Part shown: one piece after another, positions 21,502 to 29,849 of the stretch | Numbering within the stretch: position 1 is the first letter of the stretch | How the letters are laid out: each line of letters opens with the position of its first letter | DNA from: Pseudomonadota bacterium | Lineage (GTDB): Bacteria > Pseudomonadota > Gammaproteobacteria > Steroidobacterales > Steroidobacteraceae | Length of the DNA stretch: 32,609 bases | Assembly (NCBI GenBank): GCA_021787615.1 | Contig: JAJYLP010000040.1 | Location: 1 to 32,609, forward strand | Direction: 5' to 3' | Translations under genes and position numbers: made by a program | Notes under the pieces: generated by a model | Database searches by the model: none | What the model was told of the DNA's origin: nothing | The model's input: only the letters and a program-made list of their open reading frames with translations

Positions 21502-24084
21502 GTGACCCGCAGCGCTTCCGAGTGGATCGTCCTGAAGTTCGGGGGGACCAGCGTCTCCTGCCTCGCCAATTGGCGCAACATCGCCGAGGTCACCGCGGCC
21601 CGCCGCGCCGAGGGCGCGCGGGTGCTGATCGTCCACTCCGCGCTCAGCGGCATCACGGATCGGCTGGAGCGGCTGCTCGAGGTCGCGCGCGGGCCGACGC
21701 AGGAGGCGGACCTCGCCGAGATCGAGGCGCGGCACCGCCGCCTGGCGGCGGATCTGGGCATCGAACTCGGGGAGGCCTGCGAGCGCCAGCTCGCCGAGCT
21801 GCGCCAGATCGCCGCCGGAGTGGGGCTCATCGGCGAGGTGAGCGACCGCACGCGCGCGCGCGTCATGGCCGCAGGCGAGCTGATGGCGACCGAACTCGGG
21901 GCGCGCTTCCTCGCCGCCCAGGGGATCGAGGCCGAATGGACCGATGCGCGCACCATGCTCGCCGCCGAGGAGCGCGCCAACGCATCGGCCAAGGCGAGCG
22001 TGCTCTCGGCGGTGTGCAGATTCGCGCCGGATCAGCACCTCGAGCAGCGACTGGGGGCGATGGCCCCCGTGGTCGTCACGCAGGGGTTCATCGCCAGCGA
22101 CAGCGAAGGCAACACCGTGCTGCTTGGGCGGGGCGGCTCGGATACCTCCGCGGCATATCTCGCCGCCAAGCTGCGCGCGCGGCGGCTGGAGATCTGGACC
22201 GACGTACCGGGGATGTTCAGCGCCAACCCGCGCGCCGTGCCGACGGCACGGCTGCTGCGCGCGCTGCATTACGATGAGGCGCAGGAGATCGCCACGAGCG
22301 GGGCGAAAGTGCTGCATCCGCGCTGCATCTTGCCGGTGCGCCAGTACGGGATCCCGCTGCACGTCTATGCCACGCAGGCGCCGCACCTCGAGGGCACCGT
22401 GCTCTCGGCCGAGGGCGATGGCACGGCGCAGGTCAAAGCCGTCTGCACCAAGAAGGGCATCACGCTGGTGTCGCTCGAGAGCCCGGGCATGTGGCACCAG
22501 GTGGGATTTCTCGCCGACGCCTTCCACGTTTTCAAGACGCACGGCATGTCGGTGGACCTGGTCTCCACGTCCGAGACCAACGTCACCGTGTCGCTCGATC
22601 CGGCCGCCAACACCCTCGACAGCGCGCTGCTCGGCGCCCTGGTGGGCGATTTGTCGCGCCTGTGCCGCGTGCAGGTGATTGGGCCGTGCGCATCCGTGAG
22701 CCTGGTCGGGCGCAACATCCGCGCCATCCTGCACCAGCTGGGCGAGGCGTTCGAGTTCTTTGCCGAGCAGAAGATCTACCTCGTCTCGCAGGCCGCCAAC
22801 GACCTGAACTTCACCTTCGTGGTTGATGAGAACCAGGGCGACCGGCTCGTCGATCAGCTGCACGAGCTGCTGATCCGCCCGGTGCCGGGCGATCGTGTGC
22901 TGGGTCCGACGTGGGAGCAGCTGTTCAGCCAGGCGGCAGCGCCGCCAGCCGCGGGCGAGCTGTGGTGGCGCACGCAGCGCGAGCGTCTGCTCGAGGCGCT
23001 CGGCTCGCGTGAGGCCGCTTACATTTATCACCTGCAGAGCGTACGCGCCGCGGCGCGAGCATTGCGCTCACTGCGCTCGCTCACGCGCGTTCACTTCGCG
23101 ATCAAGGCCAATCCGCACCCCGAGGTGCTGCGCGCCGTCGCCGCCGAGGGGGTGGAGTTCGAGTGCGTCTCGCGCGGGGAGCTCGAGCGGGTGCTCGATG
23201 TGTTTCCCTCGCTCGATCCGGCCCGGGTGCTGTATACGCCGAACTTCGCCTCGCGCGATGAGTACCGCTGGGCGCTCGGGCGCGGCGTGCAGGTCACCGT
23301 AGACAGCCTGCATGCGCTCACCGAGTGGGGCGAGCTGTGGCGCGGCCGGGAGATCTTCGTGCGCATCGATACCGGCGTCGGCGCGGGCCATCACCACCAT
23401 GTGCGCACCGCCGGGGCGCACGCCAAGTTCGGCGTGCCGATCGCCGACCTCGACCGACTGGCGCGTGAGGCGAAGCGTCACGGGGCGCGCCTCGTCGGGC
23501 TGCACTCTCATGTCGGCAGCGGCATTCTCGAAGTCGCCACCTGGGAGCACACCGCCCGACAGCTCGCGGACCTCGCGCAGCGTCTCGAGTCGGTCCGGGT
23601 CATCGACATCGGCGGCGGCCTGGGGGTCCCGGAGCGAGCGGACCAGCGTCAGCTCGACCTCGGCAAGCTCGATACGCTGCTCGCGGCGGTGCGCGCCGAG
23701 CACCCGGGCCTGGAGATCTGGATGGAGCCGGGCCGCTACCTGGCCGCGCCGGCCGGCGCGCTGCTGGCGCGCGTGACACAGTTGAAGCGCAAGGGCAGCG
23801 TGCGCTACGTGGGCATCGCCACCGGCATGAACTCCCTGCTGCGTCCGGCGCTCTATGGGTCATACCATGAGATCGTCAATCTTTCCCGGCTCGATGAGCC
23901 TGCCGGCGAACTGGTCAACATCGTCGGTCCGATCTGCGAGAGCGCGGATGTGCTGGGCCATGACCGGCTGCTGCCGCCGACCCGCGAGGGCGATGTGCTG
24001 CTCATCGCCAACGCCGGCGCCTATGGCCACTCGATGAGCTCGCGCTACAACCTGCGCGAGCCGGCCGAGGAGCTCGTCCTCTGA
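21502..24084 (+). CDS. lysAC: Bifunctional aspartate kinase / diaminopimelate decarboxylase
   Basis: An 860-residue fusion joining the first and last enzymes of lysine synthesis. Residues 1-300 are an aspartokinase: VLKFGGTSVS, then LLGRGGSDTSAAYLAAKLRA and the Asp-Val-Pro-Gly segment WTDVPGMFSANPRAVPTA. Residues 310-460 hold two ACT domains (KGITLVSLESPGMWHQVGF and VSLVGRNIRAIL), expected to bind lysine for feedback control. Residues 480-860 are a PLP-dependent diaminopimelate decarboxylase: the PLP lysine in HFAIKANPHPEVLR, phosphate-binding GGGLGVPE, and EPGRYLAAPAGALLARV. Such fusions are known from Xanthomonas relatives. The start is GTG 21502 with AGGAA upstream. Its GAGGAG near the stop doubles as a ribosome binding site for the PBP1b gene. 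Confidence 0.93.
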   Translation: MTRSASEWIVLKFGGTSVSCLANWRNIAEVTAARRAEGARVLIVHSALSGITDRLERLLEVARGPTQEADLAEIEARHRRLAADLGIELGEACERQLAELRQIAAGVGLIGEVSDRTRARVMAAGELMATELGARFLAAQGIEAEWTDARTMLAAEERANASAKASVLSAVCRFAPDQHLEQRLGAMAPVVVTQGFIASDSEGNTVLLGRGGSDTSAAYLAAKLRARRLEIWTDVPGMFSANPRAVPTARLLRALHYDEAQEIATSGAKVLHPRCILPVRQYGIPLHVYATQAPHLEGTVLSAEGDGTAQVKAVCTKKGITLVSLESPGMWHQVGFLADAFHVFKTHGMSVDLVSTSETNVTVSLDPAANTLDSALLGALVGDLSRLCRVQVIGPCASVSLVGRNIRAILHQLGEAFEFFAEQKIYLVSQAANDLNFTFVVDENQGDRLVDQLHELLIRPVPGDRVLGPTWEQLFSQAAAPPAAGELWWRTQRERLLEALGSREAAYIYHLQSVRAAARALRSLRSLTRVHFAIKANPHPEVLRAVAAEGVEFECVSRGELERVLDVFPSLDPARVLYTPNFASRDEYRWALGRGVQVTVDSLHALTEWGELWRGREIFVRIDTGVGAGHHHHVRTAGAHAKFGVPIADLDRLAREAKRHGARLVGLHSHVGSGILEVATWEHTARQLADLAQRLESVRVIDIGGGLGVPERADQRQLDLGKLDTLLAAVRAEHPGLEIWMEPGRYLAAPAGALLARVTQLKRKGSVRYVGIATGMNSLLRPALYGSYHEIVNLSRLDEPAGELVNIVGPICESADVLGHDRLLPPTREGDVLLIANAGAYGHSMSSRYNLREPAEELVL

Positions 24085-26390
24085 AGCGATCCTCCGGACG
24101 CAGGAACCCCCCCTCGCGAGGCGCGCGAGCGGCCGCCGCTCGCCGCAGGCGCAGCCCGTGGTTGTGGCGCGCGATCGGCATCGCGGCCCTGGCGGCGCTC
24201 GTGGTGGGCGGCGGCTACGTGCTGTACCTCGACCGCATGGTGACCGGGCAGTTCCGCTCGCTGCGCTGGACGCTTCCGGCGCGCGTCTACGCCGCGCCGA
24301 TGCAGCTGTACGTGGGCCTCGATCTGAACGAAGCACAGCTCGAGCATGAGCTGCATCGCCTGGCCTACCGACAGGTTGCATCGCCCGGCGGTCCCGGCAC
24401 GTTCGTCGCATCGACGGACCAGGTCTCGGTCATGCTGCGTCCGGCGCAGTTCGCCGACCGCGATCGCCCGGCGATGCCGCTGCGGATCCGCTTCGGTCCG
24501 GCCGGGATCACGGATCTCACCAATGTCACCGGAGCGCAGGTACCGGTGATCCGACTCGACCCGCTGCTGATCGGCAGCATCTTCCCGAGCGACGGGGTGG
24601 ATCGGATCGTGGTCACCCCGCAGCAGGTTCCGCCGCTGCTGCCGGCGGCGCTGAAGGCGGTCGAGGACCGCACGTTCGACACCAACTGGGGCATCGATCC
24701 GCGCGGGATCCTGCGGGCCGCCTGGGTCGATCTGCGCGCGCACCACATCGAGGAAGGCGGCAGCACTCTCACCCAGGAGCTGGTGCGCAGCTACTTCCTG
24801 AACAACCGCCGCACGCTCTGGCGCAAGATCCGCGAGGCCATCATGGCCGTGGCGCTGACCGCGCACTTCAGCAAGGCGGATCTCATGAACGCCTATATCA
24901 ATGAGATCTTCCTCGGCGAGGACGGCAACCGCTCGGTGCACGGGTTCGGACTCGCGAGCGAGTTTTACTTCGGCGAGCCGCTCGATGAGCTCGACCTGCC
25001 GCAGATCGCGATGCTGGTGGCCATCGTGCGCGGCCCCACCTATTACGATCCGCGCCGCGTCCCGGCGCGCGTGCTGGCGCGGCGCAACCTGGTGTTGAAG
25101 ATCCTCGCCCGGCAGGGCGTGGTGTCCTGGGCACGCGCCGATGCGGCCATGCGCGCGCCGCTCGGGGTCACAGCGCATGCCTCCGGGGCCTACTATCCGG
25201 CCTATCTCGACCTGGTGCGCCGCACGCTCGCCCGTGATTATCCCGAGCGGGAGCTGACCCGTGCGGGGCTGCGCATCTACACCAGCCTCAATCCTCGCGT
25301 GCAGGAGCTCGCCGAGCATGCGCTCGATGCGCAGCTGCACCGGCTCGACCGCACCCATCATTACGGCAAGGCGCATCTGCAGGGCGCCGTGGTGGTCACC
25401 TCGCCGCAGACCGGCGACGTGCTCGCCATCGTCGGCGGCCGCGACGCCGACTTCGACGGATTCAACCGTGCGCTCGATGCGCGCCGCTCCATTGGCTCGC
25501 TGGTCAAGCCGTTCATCTACCTGACGGCGCTCGAGACTGGCCAGTACACCGCCGCGACCATCATCGAGGACGAGCCGATCGCCGTGAAGCTCGCCCGCGG
25601 GCGGTACTGGCGGCCGCATAACTACTCGCGGATCTTCCACGGTCCGGTGCCGCTGGTGCGCGCGCTCGGCGACTCGCTGAACGCCGCCACGGTCCGGCTC
25701 GGCATGCGCATCGGGCTTAACCCGGTGACGCACACGCTGCAACGCTTCGGGCTGAAGCACGTGCCGCAGGAGGTGCCGGCGATGCTGCTCGGCGCGAGCG
25801 ACCTCTCGCCGTTCGAGGTGGCGCAGCTGTACAACGGGCTGGCCGACGGGGGCTTCCGCGAGCCGCTGCGCGCCGTGCAGGCGGTGGTCAGCGCCGACGG
25901 CAAGCCCCTGAAGGCGTTCCCGGTGCGCGTCACGCCGGTTGCCCCGACCGGCGATGTCTACCAGGTCACCACCATGATGGAGCAGGTGCTCACCCACGGC
26001 ACGGGCGAGCCGGCTGAGTCCATCCTGCCGCCCGGCCTGGTGGCGGCCGGCAAGACCGGCACGTCGCAGAATGATCGCGACAGCTGGTTCGCCGGCTTCA
26101 CGGGCAATGATCTGGCGGTGGTGTGGGTGGGTTATGATCACAATCAGCCCACGAGACTCACGGGCGCGATGGGCGCGCTGCCGGTGTGGGCACACATCAT
26201 GGCGTCGATCGGCGCGTTGCCGCTCAGCATGCCGCCGCCGCAGGGTTTGACGGACGTGTGGGTTGACTTCCCCACGGGACTTCAGACCACCCCCGAGTGC
26301 GATGCGGCCAATGCGGTCGAGGTCGCCGTGCCGGTCGGTACGCAGATCGCGCCGATGTCCGGGTGCGGCCTGCTCGGTGGAGGAGACTGA
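24081..26390 (+). CDS. mrcB: Penicillin-binding protein 1B (bifunctional murein synthase)
   Basis: A type II membrane protein: basic cytoplasmic tail, one TM helix (IGIAALAALVVGGGYVLYL), a UB2H-like segment, a GT51 glycosyltransferase and a transpeptidase. Glycosyltransferase motifs are KAVEDRTFDTNWGIDPRG (His of the consensus replaced by Asn), EEGGSTLTQELVRSYFLNN and NAYINEIFLG. Transpeptidase motifs are SIGSLVKP (catalytic Ser near residue 446 counted from TTG 24162), DSLNAATVRLG and GKTGTSQND. It polymerises and crosslinks peptidoglycan. The start is uncertain. No ATG, GTG or TTG exists in frame between 24003 and TTG 24162, which would leave no cytoplasmic tail. CTG 24081 overlaps the lysAC stop (CTGA), has GAGGAG 8 bases upstream, and adds a 27-residue Arg-rich tail; I prefer it. 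The stop overlaps the next ATG. Confidence 0.92.
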   Translation: MKRSSGRRNPPSRGARAAAARRRRSPWLWRAIGIAALAALVVGGGYVLYLDRMVTGQFRSLRWTLPARVYAAPMQLYVGLDLNEAQLEHELHRLAYRQVASPGGPGTFVASTDQVSVMLRPAQFADRDRPAMPLRIRFGPAGITDLTNVTGAQVPVIRLDPLLIGSIFPSDGVDRIVVTPQQVPPLLPAALKAVEDRTFDTNWGIDPRGILRAAWVDLRAHHIEEGGSTLTQELVRSYFLNNRRTLWRKIREAIMAVALTAHFSKADLMNAYINEIFLGEDGNRSVHGFGLASEFYFGEPLDELDLPQIAMLVAIVRGPTYYDPRRVPARVLARRNLVLKILARQGVVSWARADAAMRAPLGVTAHASGAYYPAYLDLVRRTLARDYPERELTRAGLRIYTSLNPRVQELAEHALDAQLHRLDRTHHYGKAHLQGAVVVTSPQTGDVLAIVGGRDADFDGFNRALDARRSIGSLVKPFIYLTALETGQYTAATIIEDEPIAVKLARGRYWRPHNYSRIFHGPVPLVRALGDSLNAATVRLGMRIGLNPVTHTLQRFGLKHVPQEVPAMLLGASDLSPFEVAQLYNGLADGGFREPLRAVQAVVSADGKPLKAFPVRVTPVAPTGDVYQVTTMMEQVLTHGTGEPAESILPPGLVAAGKTGTSQNDRDSWFAGFTGNDLAVVWVGYDHNQPTRLTGAMGALPVWAHIMASIGALPLSMPPPQGLTDVWVDFPTGLQTTPECDAANAVEVAVPVGTQIAPMSGCGLLGGGD

Positions 26391-26965
26391 TGGCTTGTCA
26401 GCGTTACGGCTTTGCGCGCGCCGCCGTGGGCGCGCTCGGCGCCGCGGTTGCATTGTCCGGGTGCGCGCTCGTCGGACCGCCCTATGCCGCGGCGCACCCG
26501 AATGCCGCGGCGAGTGCCCGCCACGGTGTCATCCAACAGCCGAACGGCGCGCAGCCGAGCATGTGGGCGGCGGCTGCGGCACCGGCCGCCTCGGGCGCGC
26601 CCGGCGCGGTGCCGCCGGCCCCGCCCCAATACCGGCTCGGTCCGGCCGCGCAGTCGCTGGTCGCGATGGCGCGCGTTCAGCAGCGCAGCGGCAACTTCGG
26701 GCTCGCCGCCGAGACGCTCGAGCGGGCGCTGTCGATCGAGCCGCGCAATCCCCTGGTGTGGCTTGCGCTCGGCCGCGAGAGCCTCGCGTCCGGCAATGCC
26801 GCTCAGGCCTACGGCATCGCGCGCAAGGCGCTCTACCTCGCGAGCGGAGACGCGCACGCCGAAGCATCGGCGTGGGGCCTGATCGCAGCCACGCTGCGCG
26901 CCGAGGGCCGGAACCAGGAGGCGCTCGCCGCCGAGCACAAAGCGGCGCTGCTGTCAGTGCAGTGA
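26390..26965 (+). CDS. TPR lipoprotein coupled to PBP1b (LpoP-like candidate)
   Basis: A 191-residue outer-membrane lipoprotein candidate. The N-terminus ends in a lipobox, VALSGCALVG, with Cys near residue 24. A low-complexity Ala/Pro-rich linker (about 30-85) follows. Three helical TPR-like units then occupy about 88-190: AAQSLVAMARVQQRSGNFGL, AAETLERALSIEPRNPLVWL, and the unit around SLASGNAAQAYGIARKALYL. ATG 26390 shares its A with the TGA of the PBP1b gene, and GGAGGAGA lies just upstream, so the two are translated together. In Pseudomonas aeruginosa a TPR lipoprotein encoded beside PBP1b (LpoP) activates that synthase. Same architecture and position make this a good candidate activator, though sequence identity was not checked. 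Converges on xthA with 13 bases between stops. Confidence 0.82.
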   Translation: MACQRYGFARAAVGALGAAVALSGCALVGPPYAAAHPNAAASARHGVIQQPNGAQPSMWAAAAAPAASGAPGAVPPAPPQYRLGPAAQSLVAMARVQQRSGNFGLAAETLERALSIEPRNPLVWLALGRESLASGNAAQAYGIARKALYLASGDAHAEASAWGLIAATLRAEGRNQEALAAEHKAALLSVQ

Positions 26966-26978
26966 GCCGCGGCCCGGC

Positions 26979-27779
26979 TCACAGATCGAGCGTGATGCTC
27001 ACCGGGCAGTGGTCCGAGCCCATGATGTCCGGGTGGATGTCGGCCGACTTGACCGCCTTGCGCAGGCTCGCCGAGACCAGCACGTAGTCGATTCTCCATC
27101 CGATGTTGCGGGCGCGCGAGTTGGCGAAGTGGCTCCACCACGTATAGTGGCCGTTGCCCTGCTTGAACAGGCGGAACGTGTCGATGAAGCCGGCGTCGAT
27201 GAAGCTCTGGAAGCCCGCGCGTTCCTCGTCCGTGAAGCCCTTCTTGCCACGGTTGGGGCCGGGATTGGCGAGGTCGAGCTCGGTGTGCGCCACGTTCAGG
27301 TCGCCGCAGAACACCACCGGCTTTTTCTTCTCGAGCTGCCGGCAGTGCGCGAGGAAGGCCGGATCCCAGTGCTTGTGGCGCAGATCGAGACGGCTGAGGT
27401 CATCCTTGGCGTTCGGCGTGTAGACGGTGACCACGTAGAACTTTGGGTACTCCGCGCTGATCAGACGGCCCTCCCCGAGGCTGTCCCGACCGGCGCCGTC
27501 GGTGAAGCGGTACTTGCGCTCGATCGCGTCCGCGAAACCGTTGACCGCCGAGAGCGGCTCCTCGCGGGTGAAGATCGCCGTGCCCGAGTAGCCCTTCTTG
27601 GCCGCAGAGTTCCAGTACTCGTGGAAGCTGTTCACCTCGATGTCGGCCTGGCCGCGCTCGGCCTTGGTCTCCTGCAGGCACAGAATGTCAGGCTGGTGCG
27701 TGCGCACGAAGCTCTGCAGGGTGCCTTTGCGGGTCACGGCACGAATACCGTTGACATTCCACGAGTAGATCTTGGTCAT
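26979..27779 (-). CDS. xthA: Exodeoxyribonuclease III / AP endonuclease
   Basis: A 266-residue Mg2+-dependent nuclease of base-excision repair that cuts 5' of abasic sites and trims 3' ends. Motifs of the ExoIII (EEP) family: KIYSWNVNGIRA (Asn metal ligand), ILCLQETKAE (Glu metal ligand), VTVYTPNAKDD, the catalytic GDLNVAHTELDLANP, and GSDHCPVSITLDL at the C-terminus. The W-W-S and R-x-x-N-x-G-W-R-I-D-Y segment near residue 225 is also typical. ATG 27779 gives MTKIYSWNVNGIRA; the longer start at 27818 adds 13 residues absent from the family. It shares a short convergent gap with the TPR lipoprotein gene. Confidence 0.95.
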   Translation of the reverse strand: MTKIYSWNVNGIRAVTRKGTLQSFVRTHQPDILCLQETKAERGQADIEVNSFHEYWNSAAKKGYSGTAIFTREEPLSAVNGFADAIERKYRFTDGAGRDSLGEGRLISAEYPKFYVVTVYTPNAKDDLSRLDLRHKHWDPAFLAHCRQLEKKKPVVFCGDLNVAHTELDLANPGPNRGKKGFTDEERAGFQSFIDAGFIDTFRLFKQGNGHYTWWSHFANSRARNIGWRIDYVLVSASLRKAVKSADIHPDIMGSDHCPVSITLDL

Positions 27780-27886
27780 GGTCGGCGCCGCTCGCTCGAG
27801 GCTCGGAGTGAGGCGCATCGGCCGCGGACGGCCGGCGCGCAGGGTGGCTCAAGGTACAGGCGCGGGGCGCGCCGCTCAAGAGTCTC

Positions 27887-28399
27887 TCAGGAGTCGGACA
27901 CCGGCCAGACGTGCACCCCGGGTGTGCCCTGCATGCGCTGCCAGGTGAGCGAGCGCCCCAACAGCGGGATGCCGAGATAGCCGCGCACGACGAGCTTGCG
28001 GCCCCCGTCGATCAGGCGCAGCTCGCAGTCGAACACATGACCGTTGCGCGGGTCGAGGATGTCACCGCCTACGTACCGTCCGTTGTGATAACGCAGGTGG
28101 CGCATCAGCACCAAGCCGATCATCGGCTGATCGTGGCGGCTGCCGGTGCACTCGGTGCAGCGCGCGGCGCGATTGTCGTGCGGGGAAAACGGCTCGATGC
28201 GCCCGTAGTAGAGGCCATGGTCCTCGTAGATGGCGATCAGGCCGACGGGCTTGCCGGTGGCGCCGTCGATCGGCGACCACAGCCCCACCGGGGTGTTCCA
28301 GGTTGGCGCGGCCGCGCGGGCCGGGGCGCTCAGCGCGCAGAGCGAGAGCACAGCGAGGAGAAGGGCCAGCATCGGGCCCGGAAATTTCACGAGGCGCAT
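27887..28399 (-). CDS. DUF2147 family exported protein
   Basis: A 170-residue protein with a signal peptide (MLALLLAVLSLCALSAPARA). The mature part contains PVGLWSPIDGATGKPVGLIA, YYGRIEPFSPHD and GLVLMRHLRYHNGRYVGGDI followed by LDPRNGHVFDCELRL. This is the DUF2147 pattern: G-x-W-x-x-x-D near the start, a G-x-I strand, and the Y-x-G-x-I-x-D-P-x-x-G-x-x-Y/F segment. A lone cysteine pair (CTEC) in the middle may bind metal or form a disulfide. Function is unknown for the family. ATG 28399 is preferred to a TTG two codons earlier; neither has a clear ribosome binding site. Confidence 0.8.
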   Translation of the reverse strand: MRLVKFPGPMLALLLAVLSLCALSAPARAAAPTWNTPVGLWSPIDGATGKPVGLIAIYEDHGLYYGRIEPFSPHDNRAARCTECTGSRHDQPMIGLVLMRHLRYHNGRYVGGDILDPRNGHVFDCELRLIDGGRKLVVRGYLGIPLLGRSLTWQRMQGTPGVHVWPVSDS

Positions 28400-28450
28400 G
28401 GTCAAATTTTAGCCGATCGAGTCGTGGCTCGGCGAGGCGTTTCGTGCGAC

Positions 28451-28816
28451 CTATGTCTCGATCCGCGGTGTCGCCGCGCCGTGCGCCTTGTACGCCTCGA
28501 TGTGCACCTTGCGCAGCAGCCGGTGCATGACCGGGTAGACCAGAATCGCCGCGACCGACACGAAGAACACGCCGCTGTAGAGGGCGTAGAGCATGGCGAA
28601 CCGCTTCGCCGCAGGCGTGTGGAGCGAGGCGACCGGCCCCATCCCGGTGAGGATCATGCTGGCGTTGAGGTAGCTGCCGAGCCACCCGAGCGAGGCCGTC
28701 TCGTGATACCCGATGGCGCCGACGGACAGCGACACCAGCGTCAGCAGGGTTGCCCACCCGAAGTGGCGCAGCAGCCGTAGGGCGAAGCGAAGCGGGCTGA
28801 GCAGCGCAAGCGCCAT
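28451..28816 (-). CDS. Small membrane protein with a pore-loop-like segment
   Basis: A 121-residue integral membrane protein of unknown function. Three hydrophobic stretches are visible: residues 18-38 (WATLLTLVSLSVGAIGYHET), a short re-entrant-like stretch near 45-60 (GSYLNASMILTGMGPVAS), and a long helix at about 73-98 (YALYSGVFFVSVAAILVYPV). A basic, His-rich tail (HRLLRKVHIEAYKAHG) follows. The helix - short Gly-rich loop - helix layout recalls two-TM channel subunits, but GMGP is not the K+ filter GYG and no channel family can be assigned. I recall similar NASMILxGMGP proteins in other proteobacteria without a known role. ATG 28816 starts MALALLSPLRFAL. It follows the DUF2147 gene upstream on the same strand by 51 bases. 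Confidence 0.65.
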   Translation of the reverse strand: MALALLSPLRFALRLLRHFGWATLLTLVSLSVGAIGYHETASLGWLGSYLNASMILTGMGPVASLHTPAAKRFAMLYALYSGVFFVSVAAILVYPVMHRLLRKVHIEAYKAHGAATPRIET

Positions 28817-28972
28817 CGGGTGCTCTCCAGTGGGGATCCGGCAGGATCGGCTGCGGCGAGCGTAGTACGCGCATCCGCCGGCCGGCAGCGCTCGGCCGTG
28901 GGGGCGACCGTTGACCCGGCGCGCCGCTTCGCCGATGCTGCGGCAGATCCCAGCGACCACGGCCCGGCTCCG

Positions 28973-29446
28973 ATGCGAAGCTCACCTGTCCCCCCGCCGA
29001 TCTGGATGGTGTGCTTCGCCGCCGGGCAGTGGCTCGCGAGCCGCCAGTGGCCGCTCTGGACGGTCGTCCCCGCGCCCTACACCCGGCTCGGCTGGGCGGT
29101 GATGGCAGTCGCGCTCATCCCGGCGGCGGCCGCCTTTGCCGAGTTCCGTCGCGCGCACACGACGCTCAATCCGCACAAGCCCGAGAAAACCTCCGCGCTC
29201 GTGACGACCGGAGTGTATGCGTGGACGCGAAATCCGATGTACCTCGGACTGTGGCTGCTGCTCGTCGGTTGGGCGGTGAGACTCGGCGCGTTGAGCGCGT
29301 TCATCGTTGCGCTGTTGTTCATTCCACTGATCGGGTACGTGCAGATTCGCGCCGAGGAGCGGGTGCTCGCGCGGCGCTTCGGGGAGGAGTACGAGCGCTA
29401 TCGCAGGCGTGTGCATCGCTGGTTCGGGCGCGGCACGCCGGTGTGA
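28973..29446 (+). CDS. Isoprenylcysteine carboxyl methyltransferase-family protein
   Basis: A 157-residue membrane protein with four hydrophobic segments. The C-terminal region carries the family signature: GVYAWTRNPMYLGLWLLLVG (the R-N-P-M-Y motif that contacts SAM), then RAEERVLARRFGEEYERYRR with the E-E-x-x-L and Y-x-x-Y-x-x-x-V pattern. This is the ICMT/PEMT-like fold (PF04191/PF04140). Bacterial members rarely methylate prenylcysteine; small lipids or other thiols are possible substrates. A conserved HTTLNPHKPEKTSALVTTG segment precedes the motif. ATG 28973 starts just before the first hydrophobic segment. It is divergent from the small membrane protein (156-base gap) and converges on the ferredoxin gene. 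Confidence 0.83.
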   Translation: MRSSPVPPPIWMVCFAAGQWLASRQWPLWTVVPAPYTRLGWAVMAVALIPAAAAFAEFRRAHTTLNPHKPEKTSALVTTGVYAWTRNPMYLGLWLLLVGWAVRLGALSAFIVALLFIPLIGYVQIRAEERVLARRFGEEYERYRRRVHRWFGRGTPV

Positions 29447-29481
29447 CCGGCGCCGCGCGACCGTTCGTGCGCGCGGGCCGG
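29447..29481. terminator. Bidirectional terminator-like hairpin
   Basis: Arms 29447-29459 and 29470-29481 form 12 base pairs with one bulged G (29452) and a 10-base loop. It fills the 38-base gap between the convergent methyltransferase and ferredoxin stop codons. No T-run flanks it. Confidence 0.5.
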
Positions 29482-29484
29482 CGC

Positions 29485-29754
29485 TCAGCGCTCGATCACC
29501 ACGTCGGTGAGCGGCCGGCTGCAGCAGGTGAGCACGTAACCGAGGTCAATGTGCCGCTGCAGGATGCCGCCATGATGGCGCATGTCGACCCGGCCATCGA
29601 GCACTCTGGCGCGGCACTTGCCGCAGGTGCCGTCTCGGCAGGAGGCGGGCATCGGTATGCCCGCTTCCTCTGCGACCTCGAGCAGCGTCTGATCGGGCCC
29701 GCAGCGCACGGTGCAGCCCGAGACGGTGAATGTGACCGATTTGTCCTCATCCAT
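29485..29754 (-). CDS. [2Fe-2S] ferredoxin, plant type
   Basis: An 89-residue ferredoxin. The cluster ligands are Cys39, Cys44 and Cys47 (ASCRDGTCGKCRARVLDG) and Cys77 in YVLTCCSRPLTD, the Cys-x4-Cys-x2-Cys...Cys pattern of plant-type [2Fe-2S] proteins. It is a stand-alone domain, similar to the C-terminal domain of Rieske-oxygenase reductases, so it may serve an oxygenase or reductase encoded elsewhere. The Fpr at 8508-9284 is a possible electron donor. ATG 29754 (MDEDKSVTFTVSG) is the natural start; longer starts only add out-of-family residues. It lies 95 bases downstream of the MFS gene on the same strand. Confidence 0.9.
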   Translation of the reverse strand: MDEDKSVTFTVSGCTVRCGPDQTLLEVAEEAGIPMPASCRDGTCGKCRARVLDGRVDMRHHGGILQRHIDLGYVLTCCSRPLTDVVIER

Positions 29755-29849
29755 GCGGACACTTTCGAGCGCAGGTGTGGCGCTGTCAACCGGGCGCCGG
29801 AGGGCCGTGAGCCGACGATTGAGCCCAGCGCGCGGCCAGAGGAGCGGAT

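Noticed and set aside
24045-26453. 802-codon open frame opposite PBP1b.
   Set aside because: Covers the whole PBP1b gene in reverse, with repetitive R/H/A-rich composition and no domain; shadow ORF.
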